In this document: positions 46,937 through 57,771 of the stretch, piece by piece
How the letters are laid out: the number at the start of each line of letters is the position of its first letter
How positions within the stretch are numbered: position 1 is the first letter of the stretch
Source of the DNA: Erwinia sp. 198
GTDB taxonomy: Bacteria; Pseudomonadota; Gammaproteobacteria; Enterobacterales; Enterobacteriaceae
DNA: 64,000 nt
Reading direction: 5' to 3'
Assembly: GCF_003937915.1 (NCBI RefSeq)
Contig: NZ_RHUM01000003.1
Span: 133,985 to 197,984 of the forward strand
Notes under the pieces: generated by a model
Seen by the model: the letters and a program-made list of their open reading frames with translations, nothing else
What the model was told of the DNA's origin: nothing
Database searches by the model: none
Program-made: the position numbers and the translations under genes

Positions 46937-49900
46937 AATTTTTTGCGCTGTTTATTCACCGTCCGGTGGCCACTATTCTGTTGACCATCGCCATCGCGCT
47001 GGCGGGCGCGCTGAGCTTTCGCCTGCTGCCCGTCGCGCCGCTGCCGCAGGTCGATTTCCCGGTGATTTTAATCTCCGCTTCGCTGCCCGGCGCGTCGCCG
47101 GAGACAATGGCTTCGTCAGTGGCCACGCCGCTGGAGCGGTCGCTGGGGCGCATCGCGGGCGTCAGCGAAATGACTTCCACCAGCTCGCTGGGCAGCACAC
47201 GCATCATTCTGGTTTTTGATTACGATCGCGATATCAACGGCGCGGCGCGCGACGTGCAGGGTGCGATCAACGCGGCGCAAAGCCTGCTGCCGACCGGGAT
47301 GCCGAGCCGTCCAACCTGGCGCAAAATCAACCCCTCCGACGCGCCGATTATGATTATGACGCTGACGTCGGACGCCTGGTCGCAGGGCGATCTGTACGAC
47401 TACGCCTCTACCCAGCTGGCGCAGAAGCTGGCGCAGATCGAGGGCGTGGGCGACGTCTCCGTGGGCGGCAGCTCGCTGCCAGCGGTGCGCGTGGATCTGA
47501 ATCCGCAGGCGCTGTTTAACCAGGGCGTGTCGCTGGACGCGGTGCGCACGGCCATCAGCAACGCTAACCAGCGCAGGCCGCAGGGCGCGATTGAAGACAG
47601 CCATCAACGCTGGCAGATAAAAACCAACGACGAGCTGAAAACGGCGGCGGAGTATCAGCCGCTGATCGTACACTACAGCAACGGCGCGGCGGTGCGGCTT
47701 CAGGATGTCGCCAACGTCACCGACTCGGTGCAGGACGTGCGTAACGCCGGGATGGCGAACGCTAAACCGGCGATTTTGCTGCTGGTACGCAAGCTGCCCG
47801 AAGCCAATATTATCGATACCGTCGATCGTATTCGTGCGGCGGTGCCGGAGCTGCGCAACAGCATTCCCGCCTCTATCCAGCTGGATGTCGCGCAGGATCG
47901 CTCGCCGACTATTCGCGCCTCGCTGGCCGAAGTGGAACAGTCGCTGATAATTTCCGTCGGGCTGGTGATCCTGGTGGTATTCGCCTTTTTGCGTTCGGGC
48001 CGCGCCACGCTGATCCCCGCCGTTGCCGTACCGGTGTCGCTGATCGGCACCTTTGCCGCCATGTATCTCTGCGGCTTCAGCCTCAACAACCTGTCGCTGA
48101 TGGCGCTGACGGTGGCGACCGGGTTTGTGGTGGATGACGCCATCGTGGTGCTGGAAAACATTTCCCGCCACGTAGAAGCGGGCATGAAGCCGATTCAGGC
48201 CGCGCTGCAGGGAACCCGCGAGGTGGGCTTTACCGTGCTGTCAATGAGCCTGTCGCTGGTGGCGGTATTCCTGCCGCTGCTGATGCTCGGCGGGCTGATT
48301 GGCCGCTTTTTCCGCGAGTTCGCCGTGACCCTCTCCGTTTCTATCATCATTTCGCTGCTGATCTCGGTGACGCTGACGCCGATGATGTGCGGCCGCCTGC
48401 TGAAAGCGCATCCCCGCCGCGAGCAGCCGCGCCTGCGCGGTTTTGGCCGGGTGCTGACCGGTATTCAGCAGGGCTACGGCCGCTCGCTGAACTGGGTGCT
48501 GAACCACTCGCGCTGGACGCTGCTGGTGTTTATCGCCACTATCGGCCTGACCATGTACCTGTACGTTGTGGTGCCGAAAACCTTTATGCCGGAACAGGAT
48601 ACCGGGCGGCTGATGGGCTTTATCCAGGCGGATCAAAGCATCTCTTTCCAGTCGATGCGCGGCAAGCTGGAAGATTTTATGAAAATCGTTCGCGACGATC
48701 CGGCGGTGGAAAGCGTGGTCGGCTTTACCGGCGGCTCGCGCACCAACAGCGGCTCGATGTTTATTTCGCTTAAGCCGCTCAGTGAACGCAGCGACAGCGC
48801 CCAGGCGGTGATCGCCCGGCTACGCGGCAAGCTGGCGAAAGAACCGGGCGCAAGCCTGTTTTTAATGGCGGTACAGGATTTAAGGGTGGGCGGGCGCGAG
48901 TCGAACGCAGGCTATCAGTACACGCTACTGTCGGACGATCTGGACGATCTGCGCAGCTGGGAGCCGAAAATTCGCCAGGCTTTTTCTAAGCTGCCCGAGC
49001 TGGCGGACGTGAACTCCGATCAGCAGGATAAAGGCGCCGAGATGGCGCTGGTTTACGATCGCACCCGCATGGCGCAGCTGGGCATCAACGTCGCCGACGC
49101 CAATAGCCTACTGAATAACGCTTTCGGCCAGCGGCAGATCTCTACCATTTACCAGCCGCTGAATCAGTATAAGGTGGTCATGGAAGTCGACCCGCGCTAT
49201 ACCCAGGACGTCAGCTCGCTGGACTTGATGTACGTGATCAACAACGACGGCAAGGCGATCCCGCTTTCCGGCTTTGCGAAGTGGCAGCCCGCCAACGCGC
49301 CGCTGTCGGTGAATCATCAGGGGCTTTCTGCCGCCTCTACGGTGTCGTTTAACCTACCGGAAGGCGTCTCGCTTTCTCAGGCATCCGAGGCTATCGAGCG
49401 CAGCATGACCGCGCTGGGCGTGCCGTCCAGCGTGCGCGGCAGCTTTGCCGGCACGGCGCAGATCTTTCAGGAGACGCAAAGCAGCCAGCTGTGGCTGATG
49501 CTGGCCGCCATCGCCACCGTCTATATCGTGCTGGGGATCCTTTACGAGAGCTATGTGCATCCGCTGACAATCCTTTCCACCCTGCCCTCTGCGGGCGTGG
49601 GCGCGCTGCTGGCGCTGGAGCTGTTTGGCGCGCCCTTTAGCCTGATTGCCCTGATCGGCATTTTGCTGCTGATCGGCATCGTGAAAAAGAACGCTATCAT
49701 GATGGTTGACTTCGCGCTGGACGCGCAGCGAAACGGCAATCTGAGCGCGCGCGAGGCGATCTTCCAGGCCAGCCTGCTGCGCTTCCGTCCTATTATGATG
49801 ACCACGCTGGCGGCGCTGCTGGGCGCGCTGCCGCTGGTGCTGACCACGGGCGACGGTGCGGAGCTGCGCCAGCCGCTGGGGATCACCATCGTCGGTGGCC

Positions 49901-50010
49901 TGGTGATGAGCCAGCTGCTGACGCTCTACACCACCCCGGTGGTTTATCTGTATATGGATAAACTACGCAGAAAACCGGCCGCGCGCAGACGCGCAGAGGC
50001 AACCGGCTGA
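46933..50010 (+). CDS. mdtC: MdtC, RND efflux pump subunit
   Basis: 1025-residue partner of MdtB, with the same 12-helix plan: [40 protein letters not shown] and [17 protein letters not shown]. The length equals E. coli MdtC. It starts with GTG in a GTGA overlap with the mdtB stop, and its own stop overlaps the remnant mdtD start (TGATG), so translational coupling is retained. Confidence 0.96.
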   Translation: MKFFALFIHRPVATILLTIAIALAGALSFRLLPVAPLPQVDFPVILISASLPGASPETMASSVATPLERSLGRIAGVSEMTSTSSLGSTRIILVFDYDRDINGAARDVQGAINAAQSLLPTGMPSRPTWRKINPSDAPIMIMTLTSDAWSQGDLYDYASTQLAQKLAQIEGVGDVSVGGSSLPAVRVDLNPQALFNQGVSLDAVRTAISNANQRRPQGAIEDSHQRWQIKTNDELKTAAEYQPLIVHYSNGAAVRLQDVANVTDSVQDVRNAGMANAKPAILLLVRKLPEANIIDTVDRIRAAVPELRNSIPASIQLDVAQDRSPTIRASLAEVEQSLIISVGLVILVVFAFLRSGRATLIPAVAVPVSLIGTFAAMYLCGFSLNNLSLMALTVATGFVVDDAIVVLENISRHVEAGMKPIQAALQGTREVGFTVLSMSLSLVAVFLPLLMLGGLIGRFFREFAVTLSVSIIISLLISVTLTPMMCGRLLKAHPRREQPRLRGFGRVLTGIQQGYGRSLNWVLNHSRWTLLVFIATIGLTMYLYVVVPKTFMPEQDTGRLMGFIQADQSISFQSMRGKLEDFMKIVRDDPAVESVVGFTGGSRTNSGSMFISLKPLSERSDSAQAVIARLRGKLAKEPGASLFLMAVQDLRVGGRESNAGYQYTLLSDDLDDLRSWEPKIRQAFSKLPELADVNSDQQDKGAEMALVYDRTRMAQLGINVADANSLLNNAFGQRQISTIYQPLNQYKVVMEVDPRYTQDVSSLDLMYVINNDGKAIPLSGFAKWQPANAPLSVNHQGLSAASTVSFNLPEGVSLSQASEAIERSMTALGVPSSVRGSFAGTAQIFQETQSSQLWLMLAAIATVYIVLGILYESYVHPLTILSTLPSAGVGALLALELFGAPFSLIALIGILLLIGIVKKNAIMMVDFALDAQRNGNLSAREAIFQASLLRFRPIMMTTLAALLGALPLVLTTGDGAELRQPLGITIVGGLVMSQLLTLYTTPVVYLYMDKLRRKPAARRRAEATG

Positions 50011-50326
50011 TGGAGACGCTTTCGGCCAGCGCGCGCTGGCCGCTGTGGATTGTGGCGTTCGGCTTCTTTAGGCAGACGCTGGACACCACTATCGTCAACG
50101 CCGCGCTGCCCGCGATGGCGCACAGCCTGCATCAGGATCCGCTACAGATGTATTCGGTGGGGGTTTCCTGTGTGCTGACCGTGGCGGTAATGCTGCCGGT
50201 CAGCAGGCCTTTATATCAACCCATATCTGTATGGCGGCGGTGGTTGTTCTGCCCGCGCTGGTATTTCGCCACGTGCCGCCTGACGTTAACAAAAACGTGG
50301 TGCTGAGTCGTCGGAGAAAGCCCTGA
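50010..50326 (+). pseudogene. mdtD: mdtD remnant: internal deletion of about 1.1 kb with frameshift
   Basis: MdtD is normally a 14-helix MFS transporter of about 470 residues between mdtC and baeS. Here the first 66 codons are intact and MdtD-like ([41 protein letters not shown]). From about base 50208 the sequence jumps to the C-terminus in another frame: [20 protein letters not shown] and then [18 protein letters not shown] ending at TGA 50324-50326. Reading straight on gives an unrelated tail to 50306. About 360 central codons are missing, so no transporter can be made. The ends keep the overlaps with mdtC and baeS. Confidence 0.9.
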
Positions 50327-51718
50327 ATGTTTGCAAAATTACGTATCGGCATCACCGCCAAGCTGTTTATCGCTATTTTTTCCACCTGTATGCTGGTGCT
50401 GATCACCATGCACTGGGGCGTGCGCCTCAGCTTTGAGCACGGCTTTATCGACTATATCAAAAAGGGCAATGAGCAGCGGCTGGTGCTGCTGAGCGACGCG
50501 CTGGCCGATCAGTACGAGCAGCACGGCAACTGGGACTTTCTGCGCCATAACAACAAGCTGGTGTTTCAGATCCTGCATTCGCTGGAGCAAAACCCGGAGG
50601 CGAATAATCAGCTGCCGCCGCACGGCTGGCGCACGCAGTTTTGGGTCATCGATCAGCAATATCGCGTGATGATAGGGCCGCGCGCGCCGGTGCCGCCGGA
50701 AGGCAGCCGCCGCAGCATTACCACCAGCAGCGGCCATATCGTGGGCTGGGTGATCGGCTCGCCGCCGGAAAGGCTGACGCGCAGCGCGGATATTAATTTC
50801 GATCAGCAGCAGAAGCGCACCAGCTGGATGATTGTCGGCCTGACCATGCTGCTGGCGGCGCTGGTGACCTGGCTGATGTCGCGCGGCCTGCTCGCGCCGG
50901 TAAAGAGGCTGGTCGAGGGCACGCATCACCTGGCCGCCGGCGATTTCGCCACGCGCGTCAAGGCCGACAGCCGCGACGAACTGGGCCGCCTCGGCCAGGA
51001 TTTTAACCGTCTGGCCAGCACGCTGGAGAAAAACGAGCGTATGCGGCGCGCTTTTATGGCGGATATCTCGCACGAGCTGCGCACGCCGCTGGCGATCCTG
51101 CGCGGCGAGCTGGAGGCCATTCAGGACGGCGTGCGTAAACTAACGCCGGAGTCGATTGTCTCTCTACAGGGTGAAGTCGCGACGCTGACCAAGCTGGTGG
51201 ATGACGTGCATCAGCTTTCACTCTCTGACGAAGGCGCGCTGGCCTATCGCCGCAGCGATATCGATCTGGTGCCGCTGCTGGACATGGTCGCCGCGAATTT
51301 TGCGGGACGTTATCAGAGCCGACATCTGACTTTGCAGCTTCGCCTGCCCGACTCCGCGCCGCTGTTTGGCGATCCGGATCGCCTGATGCAGCTGTTCACC
51401 AACCTGATGGAAAACAGCCTGCGCTATACCGATGCGGGCGGCGGTCTGGTGGTGACGCTGCGCGCGGAACAGGGCCAGCAAATCATCGATTTTGAGGACA
51501 GCGCGCCGGGCATTACCGACGAGCAGCGCGAGCAAATCTTTGAGCGTTTCTACCGGGCGGAAAGCTCGCGCAACCGGGCCAGCGGTGGCTCCGGGCTGGG
51601 GCTGGCCATCTGTCAGAATATCGTGGAGGCGCACGAAGGCGTTATCAAAGCGGATCACTCTGCTGCCGGTGGCCTTAAAATTACGGTACACTTACCCGCA
51701 AGACTAACCCGGGCGTAA
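50327..51718 (+). CDS. baeS: BaeS, envelope-stress sensor histidine kinase
   Basis: 463 residues. Two membrane helices (about 10-30 and 165-185) frame a periplasmic sensor domain. HAMP follows ([20 protein letters not shown]), then the H-box [14 protein letters not shown] with H249 as the phosphorylated residue, and the ATPase N, G1 and G2 boxes ([32 protein letters not shown]). It senses envelope damage by indole, tannin, zinc and similar agents and phosphorylates BaeR. The ATG directly follows the last base of the mdtD stop, as where mdtD is intact. Confidence 0.95.
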   Translation: MFAKLRIGITAKLFIAIFSTCMLVLITMHWGVRLSFEHGFIDYIKKGNEQRLVLLSDALADQYEQHGNWDFLRHNNKLVFQILHSLEQNPEANNQLPPHGWRTQFWVIDQQYRVMIGPRAPVPPEGSRRSITTSSGHIVGWVIGSPPERLTRSADINFDQQQKRTSWMIVGLTMLLAALVTWLMSRGLLAPVKRLVEGTHHLAAGDFATRVKADSRDELGRLGQDFNRLASTLEKNERMRRAFMADISHELRTPLAILRGELEAIQDGVRKLTPESIVSLQGEVATLTKLVDDVHQLSLSDEGALAYRRSDIDLVPLLDMVAANFAGRYQSRHLTLQLRLPDSAPLFGDPDRLMQLFTNLMENSLRYTDAGGGLVVTLRAEQGQQIIDFEDSAPGITDEQREQIFERFYRAESSRNRASGGSGLGLAICQNIVEAHEGVIKADHSAAGGLKITVHLPARLTRA

Positions 51719-51744
51719 TTCGCCTTCTTGCAAAGAAGAGTGTC

Positions 51745-52452
51745 ATGAATCAGGAACCGCTTAGCCCACTGATCCTGGTGGTTGAGGATGAACCCAAGCT
51801 CGGCCAGCTGCTGGTCGATTATTTGCAGGCCGCCAATTACCGTACGCATCACCTGCTGCGCGGCGACGAGGTGCTGGAGTGGGTTAAGCAGTCGCCGCCG
51901 GATCTGATGCTGCTGGATTTAATGCTGCCGGGCGTGGATGGCCTGACGCTATGCCGCGAGCTGCGCCGCTTCACCGAGCTGCCGGTGATTATGGTCACGG
52001 CCAGAACGGAAGAAATTGACCGGCTGCTGGGGCTGGAGATTGGCGCCGACGACTATATCTGCAAGCCCTTCAGCCCGCGTGAAGTGGTCGCCCGGGTGAA
52101 AACTATCCTCAAGCGCTGTAAACGCACGCCGGAAGAGGCGCAAAAAGCGTCGCTGCTGGTAGTGGATGAAGCGCGTTTTCAGGCCAGCTGGAACGGCACG
52201 CCGCTGGAGCTGACGCCCGCCGAGTTTCGCCTGCTGAAAACGCTGGCGCATGAGCCAGGCAAAGTCTTTTCGCGCGAGATGCTGCTGAACCATCTGTATG
52301 ACGATTATCGCGTCGTGACCGATCGCACCATCGACAGCCATATCAAGAATCTGCGCCGTAAGCTGGAGGCGCTGGATGCCGATCAACCCTTTATTCGCGC
52401 GGTCTACGGCATGGGCTACCGTTGGGAAGCGGACGTGTGCCGGTTGATCTAG
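51745..52452 (+). CDS. baeR: BaeR, OmpR-family response regulator
   Basis: 235 residues. Receiver domain 1-125 with acidic pocket VVEDEPKLG and phospho-acceptor D58 in [10 protein letters not shown]. The winged-helix DNA-binding domain spans about 140-232 ([38 protein letters not shown]). It activates mdtABC, acrD and spy in E. coli. It lies 26 bases after baeS in the same operon. Confidence 0.96.
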   Translation: MNQEPLSPLILVVEDEPKLGQLLVDYLQAANYRTHHLLRGDEVLEWVKQSPPDLMLLDLMLPGVDGLTLCRELRRFTELPVIMVTARTEEIDRLLGLEIGADDYICKPFSPREVVARVKTILKRCKRTPEEAQKASLLVVDEARFQASWNGTPLELTPAEFRLLKTLAHEPGKVFSREMLLNHLYDDYRVVTDRTIDSHIKNLRRKLEALDADQPFIRAVYGMGYRWEADVCRLI

Positions 52453-52540
52453 CGCAATTTACATTCCTGCCGCCAGCTTTTACAATCCCCGCACATTTTG
52501 TAAGGCCGTCATACGGCCTTATGCCAGGATTGAGACCTCT

Positions 52541-53881
52541 ATGTTTAAACCAGAACTGCTTTCTCCCGCCGGCTCGTTGAAAAACATGCGCTACGCCTTT
52601 GCCTATGGCGCGGACGCCGTCTATGCCGGTCAGCCTCGCTACAGCCTGCGCGTGCGCAACAATGAGTTTAACCACGAAAATCTGGCTATCGGCATCAGCG
52701 AAGCGCACGCGCAGGGAAAGCGATTCTACGTCGTGGTGAATATCGCGCCGCATAACGCCAAGCTGAAAACCTTTATCCGCGATCTGACGCCCGTCGTGGC
52801 GATGGGGCCGGACGCGCTGATTATGTCCGATCCCGGTTTAATTATGATGGTGCGCGATGCCTTCCCGGAGATGGACGTTCACCTTTCCGTACAGGCCAAC
52901 GCGGTCAACTGGGCCACGGTTAAGTTCTGGCAGCAGATGGGGCTGACGCGCGTTATCCTCTCGCGCGAGCTGTCGCTGGAAGAGATTGCCGAAATCCGCG
53001 AGCGCGTGCCGGAAATGGAACTGGAAATTTTCGTGCACGGCGCGCTCTGCATGGCCTATTCCGGCCGCTGTCTGCTTTCCGGCTATATCAACAAGCGCGA
53101 CCCGAATCAGGGTACCTGCACCAACGCCTGCCGCTGGGAATATAAGGTGCAGGAAGGTAAAGAGGATGAAGTCGGCAATATCGTGCACCAGTATCAACCC
53201 ATTCCGGTAAAAAACGTCGAGCCGACGCTGGGCGTGGGCCAGCCAACCGATAAAGTCTTTATGATTGAGGAAGCCATGCGTCCCGGCGAGTATATGACCG
53301 CTTTTGAGGATGAGCACGGCACCTATATTATGAACTCCAAAGATCTGCGCGCGGTAGCACACGTAGAGCAGCTGACGAGAATGGGCGTACACTCGCTGAA
53401 GATTGAAGGCCGTACCAAATCGCATTATTACTGCGCCCGCACCGCGCAGGTTTATCGTCGCGCCATCGACGACGCCGCCGCTGGCAAACCTTTCGATCCT
53501 TCCCTGCTGGAAACGCTGGAGGGCCTGGCTCATCGCGGCTATACGGAAGGCTTTTTACGCCGCCACACGCATGACAGCTATCAGACTTACGACCGCAGCT
53601 TCTCCGCTTCCGAGCGCCAGCAGTTTGTCGGCGAGTTTACCGGCGAACGCCGTGGCGATATGGCGCTGGTCGAAGTAAAAAACAAGTTCAGCCTGGGCGA
53701 CAGCCTGGAGCTGATGACGCCGGCGGGTAACGTCAATTTCCGCCTGGAGCAAATGGAAAACCAAAAAGGCCAACCGACCAGCGTTGCGCCGGGCAACGGC
53801 CACTTTGTCTGGATGCCGGTGCCGGAAGCGATCGACCTTGCTTTCGCGTTGCTGATGCGCAATTTTCCTGAGTCGGCATAA
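52541..53881 (+). CDS. trhP: TrhP (YegQ), tRNA hydroxylation protein of the U32 family
   Basis: 446-residue U32 peptidase-family protein. It starts FKPELLSPAGSLKNMRYAFA. The cysteine cluster lies in GALCMAYSGRCLLSGY, GTCTNACRW, as in prephenate-dependent tRNA uridine-34 hydroxylation enzymes. SLKIEGRTKSHYYCARTAQ marks the signature region. A small inverted repeat (AAGGCCG / CGGCCTT) precedes the gene. The sRNA gene cyaR lies directly downstream, as in E. coli. Confidence 0.93.
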   Translation: MFKPELLSPAGSLKNMRYAFAYGADAVYAGQPRYSLRVRNNEFNHENLAIGISEAHAQGKRFYVVVNIAPHNAKLKTFIRDLTPVVAMGPDALIMSDPGLIMMVRDAFPEMDVHLSVQANAVNWATVKFWQQMGLTRVILSRELSLEEIAEIRERVPEMELEIFVHGALCMAYSGRCLLSGYINKRDPNQGTCTNACRWEYKVQEGKEDEVGNIVHQYQPIPVKNVEPTLGVGQPTDKVFMIEEAMRPGEYMTAFEDEHGTYIMNSKDLRAVAHVEQLTRMGVHSLKIEGRTKSHYYCARTAQVYRRAIDDAAAGKPFDPSLLETLEGLAHRGYTEGFLRRHTHDSYQTYDRSFSASERQQFVGEFTGERRGDMALVEVKNKFSLGDSLELMTPAGNVNFRLEQMENQKGQPTSVAPGNGHFVWMPVPEAIDLAFALLMRNFPESA

Positions 53882-53915
53882 CGTTCAGGACGCCGAAAGT
53901 TTCCTGACGTGACTT

Positions 53916-53958
53916 TTAGAATGCCATCACATTCCGACGCGCCGTTTCCGGTTATGAT
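53916..53958 (+). promoter_or_regulatory. class II CRP-dependent promoter of cyaR
   Basis: TTAGA-N6-TCACA (53916-53931) is a CRP-like site and TATGAT (53953-53958) a -10 element. With a start at 53965, seven bases after the -10, the CRP site is centred exactly at -41.5, the class II position. CRP activates cyaR in E. coli. Confidence 0.7.
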
Positions 53959-53964
53959 GCACGG

Positions 53965-54044
53965 GCCTCGAATGAAAAATTCTAAATAGCGGTTTTTAAA
54001 ACCACCTCCTGGCCCGCCCGGCTCGCCGAGCGGGCCTTTCTTTT
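53965..54044 (+). ncRNA. cyaR: CyaR, Hfq-binding small RNA
   Basis: A small transcript between yegQ and yegS, at the place of E. coli cyaR. It contains AACCACCTCCT, the conserved single-stranded seed that pairs with ribosome-binding sites of ompX, luxS, nadE and others. A strong terminator follows at once: GGCCCGC / GCGGGCC with inner stem CGGC / GCCG and then TTTCTTTT. About 80 nucleotides, close to the E. coli length of 87. The 5' part differs from E. coli but the seed, terminator, promoter geometry and location agree. Confidence 0.87.
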
Positions 54045-54126
54045 AGCCCACGGTTTTTTCCACCGATGGTCGGATGTGCTATAACAGAAGCTCGTCTGGC
54101 TAAGGCCATTTTGACAGGAAAAGAAG

Positions 54127-55029
54127 ATGGACCAACAATCGCTTACGCTGGTAATCCTTAATGGTAAAGGTGCAGGTAATGAGGAACTGCGCGAAGCTAT
54201 TCTGTCGCTGCGCGAGGAAGGACTGCAGATTGAAGTCCGCGTTACCTGGGAACACGGCGATGGCGAACGCTTCGTCAAAGAGGCGGTCGATCTGCGCGCC
54301 GCGACCGTGGTTGCGGGCGGTGGCGACGGCACGATTAACGAAATCGCTACCGCGCTGGCGGGCGTGGATGCGCCGCTACGTCCGGTATTGGGGATAATTC
54401 CCCTCGGCACCGCCAACGATTTCGCCACCAGCGCGGGCATACCTGAAGAGATGGAGCACGCGCTGCGGCTGGCTATTGTCGGCAAGGCCACCTCTGTCGA
54501 TCTGGCGCGGGTTAATCAGGATCGCTACTTTATCAATATGGCGACGGGCGGTTTCGGCACGCGTATAACTACCGAAACGCCAGAGAAGCTGAAATCAGCG
54601 CTGGGCGGCGTCTCTTATCTGATCCATGGCCTGCTGCGTATGGATACGCTTAAGGCGGACAGCTGCGAACTGCGCGGCCCGGACTTTAGCTGGCAGGGCG
54701 ACGCGCTGGTGATCGGCATCGGCAACGGACGCCAGGCGGGCGGCGGCCAGCGGCTCTGTCCTACCGCGCTGATCAACGACGGCCGGCTGGAGCTGACGAT
54801 TGTCACCTCAAAAGAAATTTTGCCGACGCTGTTTAACTCGCTGACCGGCGGCGATGATGAAAATCCAAACATCATTCGCGCCTCGCTGCCGTGGCTGGAA
54901 ATTACTTCGCCAAACGAGATGGCCTTTAATCTTGATGGCGAACCGCTACGCGGCACCACGTTCCGTATTGAAGTTTTGCCCGCCGCGCTGGCCTGTCGCC
55001 TGCCACCTTCCTGCGAGCTTCTGGCCTGA
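54127..55029 (+). CDS. yegS: YegS, lipid kinase
   Basis: 300-residue kinase of the diacylglycerol kinase/sphingosine kinase fold; E. coli YegS phosphorylates phosphatidylglycerol in vitro. The nucleotide loop [14 protein letters not shown] and the [11 protein letters not shown] motif are present. The C-terminal half holds the beta-sandwich with LDGEPLRGT. It follows cyaR with a clear ribosome site (AGGAAAAGAAG). Confidence 0.93.
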   Translation: MDQQSLTLVILNGKGAGNEELREAILSLREEGLQIEVRVTWEHGDGERFVKEAVDLRAATVVAGGGDGTINEIATALAGVDAPLRPVLGIIPLGTANDFATSAGIPEEMEHALRLAIVGKATSVDLARVNQDRYFINMATGGFGTRITTETPEKLKSALGGVSYLIHGLLRMDTLKADSCELRGPDFSWQGDALVIGIGNGRQAGGGQRLCPTALINDGRLELTIVTSKEILPTLFNSLTGGDDENPNIIRASLPWLEITSPNEMAFNLDGEPLRGTTFRIEVLPAALACRLPPSCELLA

Positions 55030-55418
55030 CCGACCGGGGCCATCGCGCCCCGATTTAGGTCACGGATGAATAAAGGCGAAGGAACGCTTTTAGCCTTGTC
55101 CCGCCGCAGGACGCCAGCCTTAGCATTCAGGGCGAACCGGCGCTGACCGTCAGTCCTGGCGTACAGAGCGAACCGGCTTGCGCCCTCTTCCGCCGTTACT
55201 GAACTTATCTTCTGCCGCATAGCGGCGCCGCTTCCGTCCTGATGCTGAAAAGCGCACAGCCTGTGGATCCGGTCCCGGCTTTCGCCAGCAAAAATGCCTC
55301 TCTGCTCATAACAATGCTTTCACAAGTGTGATCGCTATCGGAGTTTCGTCGCCTGCAACTTGTATGGTAGTACGCCAGAACGTATTTTCTCCTCATTCTC
55401 TTCACCAGGACGACAAGA
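55030..55418. other. non-coding region upstream of the rsp operon
   Basis: 389 bases with no convincing gene. GCGAACCGG appears twice, about 40 bases apart (near 55132 and 55169). The promoter and CRP site of the rsp operon lie at its end. I see no clear terminator for yegS. Confidence 0.5.
55327..55368 (+). promoter_or_regulatory. predicted class II CRP promoter of the rspA operon
   Basis: TGTGA-N6-TCGGA (55327-55342) is a good left and fair right CRP half-site. TATGGT (55363-55368) is a -10 candidate. A start at 55376 would put the CRP centre at -41.5. Catabolite control fits a sugar-acid operon. Confidence 0.5.
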
Positions 55419-56633
55419 ATGAAAATTGTAAAAGCGGAAGTCTTTGTTACCTGCCCCGGTAGGAACTTCGTTACGGTTAAGATCACCACGGATCAGGGGC
55501 TGACCGGCATCGGCGACGCCACGCTGAACGGCCGCGAGCTGCCCGTCGCCTCCTATTTGAAAGATCACGTTTGCCCGCAGCTGATCGGTCGCAACGCGCA
55601 TCAGATCGAGGACATCTGGCAGTATTTCTATAAAGGCGCCTACTGGCGTCGCGGCCCGGTGACCATGTCCGCGATTTCCGCGGTCGATCAGGCGCTGTGG
55701 GACATCAAAGGCAAAGCGGCCAATATGCCGGTCTACCAGCTGCTGGGCGGCGCCTCGCGCGAGGGCGTGATGGTTTACTGTCATACCACCGGTCACAGCA
55801 TTGATGAAGTGATGGACGACTACGCGAAGCATAAAGAGATGGGCTTTAAGGCTATCCGCGCGCAGTGTGGCGTGCCGGGCATGAAAACCACCTACGGGAT
55901 GGCCAAAGGCAAAGGCCTGGCCTACGAGCCTGCCACCAAAGGCGACTGGCCGGAAGAGCAGCTCTGGTCTACGGAAAAATACCTCGATTTTACCCCTAAA
56001 CTGTTTGCCGCCATTCGCGACAGGTTTGGTTTTAATGAGCATCTGCTGCACGACATGCACCATCGCCTGACGCCGATTGAAGCGGCCCGCTTCGGTAAAA
56101 GCGTTGAAGATTACCGTCTGTTCTGGATGGAGGATCCGACGCCTGCCGAAAATCAGGCGTGTTTCCGCCTGATCCGTCAGCATACCGTCACGCCGATTGC
56201 GGTAGGTGAAGTCTTCAACAGCATCTGGGACTGCAAGCAGCTGATAGAAGAGCAGCTGATCGACTATATCCGCACCACCATCACCCATGCGGGGGGCATT
56301 ACCGGGATGCGCCGCATCGCCGACTTCGCCTCGCTTTATCAGGTGCGTACCGGTTCGCACGGCCCGTCCGATCTGTCGCCAGTCTGCATGGCGGCCGCGC
56401 TGCATTTCGACCTTTGGGTGCCCAACTTCGGCGTACAGGAATATATGGGCTATTCCGAACAGATGATGGAAGTCTTCCGTCACAGCTGGACTTTTGAAGA
56501 CGGCTATATGCATCCGGGCGATAAGCCGGGTCTGGGCATTGAGTTTGACGAGAAGCTGGCGGCGAAATACCCCTATGAGCCTGCCTACCTGCCGGTAGCC
56601 CGTCTTGAAGACGGTACCTTATGGAACTGGTGA
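55419..56633 (+). CDS. rspA: RspA, mannonate-dehydratase-family enolase protein
   Basis: 404 residues, the length of E. coli RspA, and near-identical in many stretches ([55 protein letters not shown]). Enolase-superfamily metal ligands are D212, E238 and E264; Y159 and H214 are the acid/base pair of the ManD subgroup. RspA was named for starvation sensing; biochemically it belongs with dehydratases of D-mannonate or D-gluconate, often of low activity. Here it heads an operon with a dehydrogenase, a transporter and an oxidoreductase, supporting a catabolic role in sugar-acid use. Confidence 0.94.
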   Translation: MKIVKAEVFVTCPGRNFVTVKITTDQGLTGIGDATLNGRELPVASYLKDHVCPQLIGRNAHQIEDIWQYFYKGAYWRRGPVTMSAISAVDQALWDIKGKAANMPVYQLLGGASREGVMVYCHTTGHSIDEVMDDYAKHKEMGFKAIRAQCGVPGMKTTYGMAKGKGLAYEPATKGDWPEEQLWSTEKYLDFTPKLFAAIRDRFGFNEHLLHDMHHRLTPIEAARFGKSVEDYRLFWMEDPTPAENQACFRLIRQHTVTPIAVGEVFNSIWDCKQLIEEQLIDYIRTTITHAGGITGMRRIADFASLYQVRTGSHGPSDLSPVCMAAALHFDLWVPNFGVQEYMGYSEQMMEVFRHSWTFEDGYMHPGDKPGLGIEFDEKLAAKYPYEPAYLPVARLEDGTLWNW

Positions 56634-56643
56634 GGAAGATAAA

Positions 56644-57654
56644 ATGAAAAGCGTTGTTATTGCTAAACCAGGCGAGCTGGTAATTGAGGAGCGCGCCTTA
56701 CCGCAGCCAGCCGCTGGCGAAGTAAGGGTAAAAATAGCCTATGCCAGCATTTGCGGCTCAGACGTGCATATCTGGCACGGCCACAATCCTTTCGCCCGCT
56801 ATCCGCGCGTAATCGGCCACGAATTTTTTGGCGTGGTCGATGCGACAGGCCCGGGCGTAGAGGATCCGCGCGTTGGCGAGCGCGTGGCGGTCGATCCGGT
56901 GGTCAGCTGCGGCCACTGCTATCCCTGCTCCGTTGGCCGCCCCAACGTTTGTAGCGAGCTACAGGTGATCGGTGTCCACCGCGATGGCGGCTTTAGCGAC
57001 TATGCCGTGGTGCCGGCGCGCAACGCTTACGTGGTGCCGTCATCGATCCCCGATAAGCTCGCCAGCCTGATCGAGCCTTTTACCATTGCCGCCAATATCT
57101 GTGCTTTCCTGAAGCCCGTGCCGGACGATGTCGCGCTGATCTTCGGGGCCGGTCCAATGGGCTTGACCGCTATCCAGGCGCTGAAAGGCGTGTTTAACGT
57201 GCGCAACGTTATCGTCGCGGACAGGCTGCCGGAAAGGCTGACCATGGCAAAAGAAAACGGCGCGGATACCGTGCTGGATAACAGTACTGTGCCACTGGCT
57301 GCCCAGCTGGAAGGGGTTAAGCCAACGCTGATTATCGATGCCGCCTGCCATCCCGCTATTCTGGCCGAAGCCGTCGCGCTGGCTTCGCCGGCGGCGCGCA
57401 TTGGGCTGCTGGGTTTTTCCGGCGAGCCCTGCACCGTGACGCAGCAAAGCCTGACCAGCAAAGAGCTTTCCCTGTTTACCTCAAGGCTTAACAGCCACCG
57501 TTTCCCTCAGGTGATCGAATGGATGGAAAAACGTCTGATCCAGCCAGAAAGGCTGGTCACGCATTATCTGCCGCTAAACGAGGTGGAAGCAGCGATGACG
57601 CTGTTTGAAAAAGATCCTCGCAGCTGCTGCAAAGTTGTCCTTAAAGTCAGTTAA
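56644..57654 (+). CDS. rspB: RspB, zinc-dependent medium-chain alcohol dehydrogenase
   Basis: 336 residues from the ATG at 56644, ten bases after the rspA stop; an upstream in-frame ATG inside rspA lacks family support. The catalytic zinc residues are C37, H59 and E60 (ICGSDVHIWHG, RVIGHEFFG). The structural zinc cysteines are C89, C92, C95 and C103 (CGHCYPCSVGRPNVC). GAGPMGLTAIQAL binds NAD(P). E. coli RspB oxidises L-gulonate-like sugar acids in related work; substrate here is inferred. A ribosome site AGGAAG lies before the start. Confidence 0.9.
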   Translation: MKSVVIAKPGELVIEERALPQPAAGEVRVKIAYASICGSDVHIWHGHNPFARYPRVIGHEFFGVVDATGPGVEDPRVGERVAVDPVVSCGHCYPCSVGRPNVCSELQVIGVHRDGGFSDYAVVPARNAYVVPSSIPDKLASLIEPFTIAANICAFLKPVPDDVALIFGAGPMGLTAIQALKGVFNVRNVIVADRLPERLTMAKENGADTVLDNSTVPLAAQLEGVKPTLIIDAACHPAILAEAVALASPAARIGLLGFSGEPCTVTQQSLTSKELSLFTSRLNSHRFPQVIEWMEKRLIQPERLVTHYLPLNEVEAAMTLFEKDPRSCCKVVLKVS

Positions 57655-57771
57655 CGAACGCCGGGCTTAACGGTCAGGGCGGTAGTCGGTAAGGGAGGGC
57701 CATCCTCCCGTTACCAGGCTCCCTGAGTCGTAAAGAGACTTACTTAAAACCATAAGAAATAAGGATTTTAT

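Noticed and set aside
47116-48171. 351-codon open frame opposite mdtC
   Set aside because: Shadow of the conserved RND pump; biased composition and no ribosome site.
55335-56513. 392-codon open frame opposite rspA
   Set aside because: Antisense to a conserved enzyme with all catalytic residues in place; composition is histidine- and arginine-rich, as in shadow frames.
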